64,000 bases of DNA, from NCBI GenBank assembly GCA_013399855.1, contig VXAY01002913.1, positions 124,001 through 188,000 on the forward strand. Direction: 5' to 3'. Shown here piece by piece: positions 59,851-64,000 of the stretch (position 1 is the stretch's first letter; each line of letters opens with the position of its first letter). Made by a program: the position numbers and the translations under genes. The notes beneath the pieces are model-generated. The model was not told where the DNA came from. It worked only from the letters and a program-made list of their open reading frames with translations, and ran no database searches. Source of the DNA: Oxyruncus cristatus. Its lineage: Eukaryota > Chordata > Aves > Passeriformes > Cotingidae.

Positions 59851-62715
59851 TTTCCTTAAACCATAGGTAGCTCAGCATTGGCACGTGAATAATTATAGCT
59901 ATTACATAAACCAGCACTTTTTCCAATAAGGCAGCATCAGCTCAGCAATAAAGCATGAATTAACAAGTGTTTTTGTGTACACCGAGAGCTTACAAAGCAA
60001 GGAAACTCAAGATCTACCTTTCATATTTGCCCTGTTCCTCAGAAAACAGTATCCACTCTTCCCAGTTGCAGCGCAGGAGTTTGTACCTCTTGTGGCTTTA
60101 AAGGAGACCAAATTAGCTATCTAATATACAGTGACCTATTTCTTCTCCCTTAGTACTGAACATAGAGTCTTTGTGCATGCTCATGTCTATCATGCTCTTC
60201 CAATCCCTTTCCCTCAGGGCTAAGCAAACCCATTTCTGAAATATTAAAAACCACAACATTCCCAGGGGAACATTCAAATCAGTTCTTCATGTTGATTTTT
60301 TTTTCCTATCACATTTTACAGCCGCACTCTTCATATTTCTCAAACTGAAAAGAATTAGCATTTAATTTTTCCTTTAGAAGAAAAACACCATTTTAGAATG
60401 TTTCCCTATGAGGATGTGGAGCCAGCAGTACAGTAGATGGACTTCTCTCTCAGTCTGTGGTATGGTACAATTCTAATTTTACTCAATATTCCACAGTTTG
60501 CTGAATCATAAACCAATCTTAAAAGCAATACTGTCATTAAAAATCTTGATCTTCTCTACTAAGGGAAAAGTATACTGGATCAAATCCAACATTAATTATA
60601 TGCCGCCCTACCAATTCCCCCCACAGTTATGCTGCGGTGGTAAACTGTGTATTTTTGTCCACAAGCTGTCCATCTGTGATGATCACTACACAGATTCCAG
60701 CCCAGAAACAGCTGAAGTGCACTGATAGCAAGAAGCTCCGTTAGTCACATCTCTTCCACTCAGAGCTTTCAGTTTAAATGAATAGTTATTATAAAGAGAA
60801 CTGTATTGTCTTCCTGAATGCAGTTCTCATAAATAGTGTTGAATTCTGTTCAATGAAGGATTTTGTGCATCAAAGGAAAACTTTCAGAATTTCACCACCT
60901 TATGAGCAAGCTTGATAGAAACCTGTTTTTTACAAAGAAACAGAGCAGGTGTGTATTCTGACATTGGAAATCAGACATATTTATCACCACAGCATCTAAA
61001 GGCCAAGAGAAATGGAGATCTATTGCAATAACTAATATATGCACACAACAGAAGACAGTACCTTTCCAGAAATCAATTGCTTCATAGAGCAATTTAGAGC
61101 CATATCAGTTTTTTCTGATTTGTTAACATAAAACATAGCATTTTTGCTTTTTTTGTCACACTAGAGTGATTGATTAAGTACAGTAAATTTGATACCACAC
61201 ACTTGCCGTGGAAGAAATGCAAAGACAAGATGTGTGCAATGTCACTGGTGGGGGGACATTTCAGAAAGTCCCAGGAGAAGCCAGCCAGTTATGTGTACAG
61301 GAGACAGCAATACTTTCCTATCCCCACACTCCTTACAACAGCACTCAGAAGAGGTGCTGTAGTTATGTCTCTCATTTCTGACAGTTCTGTATCATTTTTG
61401 TACATGATCATTCTGTATCATTCTGTAAGTCTGTTCTCAGCACAAAGTGCCAAAAGACATGAAAATTTGACTATAGGTCCCCTGACTCTCTATAATACTC
61501 TGTGCCACTGGAAATACATAAATATTGCCGAACATTCAGGAAGATAATCAGCATGAAAACTGAGTTTACAATTTTTAAAGGACAAATTTAAAGCAGTAAT
61601 ATTTTTGTTCTCTCCATTTCTTGCACGCACTCCCTAGCCCCAGTGTACATGCACAAACAGGCACCATTTCACTTATGCAACCATTTTTCTCCCATTGATC
61701 TTTCCACCTCCCCTCCCCCCGCCCAGTACTTCCATCTGTTGTCCTTGTCTTATCCCATTGCTTTGGGTCATATTTCTTACACTAAAAATAAAAAAATTAT
61801 TTAAAAAATCGGTCTGGAGCTGCTATTAAGTCACTCTCATATACATGCAGTTACTAGCTGATACAGCTTTGTCAGAGACACAGTATTCTCAAGAGCTGTG
61901 TCAAAACAAAATCTGTGATGAAAGGATTTGTGTCAGCCAGTCCTTTTATAGAAACAAGTCTTTTAAAAGCAATCCCCCTAGTTAATACGTAGATAATAAC
62001 ACAGTATATCCAATATCCAGTCATCCTTTGAACCCTAATTTGCAGCCACTCTTTTCAGTTGGGATTACTTACTTTCTTGGACAACTTTCACCAGCTCAAA
62101 GGTAGATAATGACTAGAAAAAAAATTACATATACTAGCCACTTGATCACCACCAGGTCTGTAACCAAACACATCACTTAATCCAGTAAACTGCATTAGCA
62201 TATTCCCACTCCAAATTATTTTTTAACAACAATCTACGTCTTTCATCTGTTTCACTTTATGACAACTTGAATGCAAGCAAAGCATGGGAACAGAAAGAGG
62301 GAGGTGAGCAGGCTGAAGCCTTATGGTGCCTTATATTGTTCATGAAACTAGGACATGAGTCAAATACCACCTGTATTGGTTTATATATTACATTGATTTA
62401 TTAGTCAAAGGGGAGAAAACCCTACCAGCGAAGAACCTCAGTAAAGAGAAGAAATACTGAAGGTTGTTGCTTTCGGTGTCAATATGATTTCCTTCCCTTT
62501 AACTTAATTTTGCCATTTATTGGCTGGAAGATTGAAACAGGAAATGGATCTAACTGCTCTTGGCCTCAGATAGGAAACATAATGTCATCCCCACTACCTG
62601 CCTTCCTGATAAAGGCACTCTCAGCACATGGACTAAGCAGCTTCCCCAAATGCTGATACATGTATCCTTTCTTGTTCATTTTTCATACGTCTTGCAAAAA
62701 AAGAAAAATGTTTTT
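59851..62715. other. Upstream intergenic DNA
   Basis: About 2.9 kb, A+T-rich, with no exon or repeat family recognised. Confidence 0.7.
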
Positions 62716-62850
62716 CTAGGAAGGAAAATACTGAAACAAACAAACAAAAAAAACCAAAAACAAAAACCAAACAAAAAAATCCCAACCAACCAACCAAAAA
62801 CAAACAAAACAAAAAACCCACCCCAAAACAAACAAAAAAAACCATAAAAG
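62716..62850. repeat. A/C-rich simple repeat (CAAA, CCAA units)
   Basis: About 130 bases made of AAAC, CAAACAAA and CCAACCAACCAA units. It produces the lysine-rich and phenylalanine-rich open frames on the two strands. Confidence 0.95.
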
Positions 62851-64000
62851 ACATTCTAAGGCAATAGGCATACAAAATATAAATACAGACATTAATGGCA
62901 TTTCTAGTTAACAAAGTCAATAGCTGAGAAGAGCATAGCTTCAGACTCGTTTCTAGCAGTTGAGTCGCAATCTCTTTACAAAAGACTCTAAAAGTAGTAG
63001 CAGTAAATTAATCTTCAAATGTCTTCAAGTAAGTGTGTAAACATCCAGGACCAGCTGGTTTGCCATCCTTAACATGATAGCAGTATCAAACTCGTAACAG
63101 TTCAAAGCACACAAGGAAGAGAAACTCATTTTATGGTATTTCATGGAACTGATACTGTCATAATGGGTAGAATTTATTTTCTTTATCCTTTCCCCATACT
63201 TACACGGTCTCCCCATTACACTGCAATTTTTCTCTTGCTTATTGCAAATACTCTCCTATTTCTGTATATCCAAGTGGGTCCTTAAAAATTAAAAAATCCA
63301 CTCCAAAGAACTTGCAAGTTTCCAGTTTTGTTCCTTTTGGCTGTCTCTTCTCCAGGGATTAGGATGAAAACTGTGCAAACAATCGTAAGTGCATTAATTA
63401 CCATATGACCTCTCCAACTAAGTCCCCAAGTTAGGACAAATGTGGGACTGGAATTGCAGGACATGTTAAATGGTGCAATTATCTGTAGAGTATGTGGAAA
63501 AAGAGTGTCTACTCCTTTAAAGGAATCTGGTCAAGGACTTTTTCCAATGCAATAGGGACAATAGGAAAAGGAGGAAACATGAACAAGAAAGGGGATACAA
63601 CCTGACTAATGTCATAAGGGAGGCTGTGATGAGAACCAAACCTGGTCAGTCACATCAGCTGATAAGGGCAGGTGAGAGTGTGAAGTTTAGTCCAGCAAGG
63701 TTATCTGACTGGGGACCCAGCAGTGAGAAAACTAAGGGGAAAAGGGGGAAAGCAGGAGCAAAGTACACTGAGACACAGACTTGTCAAAACATACACAGAA
63801 ACAACAACAAAAAACTAACCTCACGATTCACACTTACTGATGGATTATCAAGAAACCACAGGTGCCACTTACAGGAAGATCAGCCTGGACTTTGGAACTG
63901 GTATCAGGGTACCTGAGTGCGAGGCATGGAGGAATTGATGGAGCTGTACACACACAAGGGTTGGGAGATGCAGATGGGGAGGGGGAGCCGAAGAGAACAA
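62851..64000. other. Upstream intergenic DNA to window end
   Basis: About 1.15 kb. From about 63540 the plus strand becomes purine-rich and carries a 96-codon frame without recognisable domains. No supported gene. Confidence 0.65.

Noticed and set aside
62560..62920. Lysine-rich and phenylalanine-rich frames
   Set aside because: Translations of the A/C-rich simple repeat on the two strands.

Overview
This is a vertebrate window, almost certainly from a bird. It is A+T-rich apart from one CpG island, holds several CR1 LINE fragments ending in the avian-type AGAATCATAGAAT repeat, carries one LTR-like element of avian type, and has a sparse split gene with canonical GT-AG introns.

One protein-coding gene is recognisable, and it fills most of the window on the minus strand: CRACR2A (EFCAB4B), the calcium-sensing large Rab GTPase. 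I could place 17 coding exons from the ATG at 45091 down to the stop at 1105. All junctions keep the reading frame, giving 2106 nt and a predicted protein of 701 residues; the human long form is 731 by recollection. Domain order is: degenerate EF-hand (about residue 43), canonical EF-hand (77-88), acidic linker, long coiled coil (about 150-363), low-complexity linker (364-510), Rab GTPase domain with all G boxes (513-672) and a C-terminal double-cysteine prenylation motif.

Layout: 1-1104 is downstream flank or 3' UTR. 1105-45162 holds the coding exons and their introns. 45163-54290 is a probable 5' UTR intron with no coding content. 54290-55175 is a CpG island that is the likely promoter and first non-coding exon. 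55176-64000 is upstream intergenic DNA with two adjoining CR1 copies (58.06-59.85 kb), an A/C-rich simple repeat (62.72-62.85 kb) and no recognised exon.

Points worth a second look: a perfect 260-bp direct duplication separated by a single N at 20731, which looks like an unmerged contig overlap; a CR1 fragment fused to the splice donor of the 325-nt exon, so that intron retention would give a Rab-less protein with a CR1-derived tail; an LTR-like element ending about 50 bp from another donor; loss of the proline-rich stretch of the human protein; and a CCxxx terminus in place of the human CCG. I found no operon, CRISPR array, tRNA or rRNA, and no convincing undescribed coding system.
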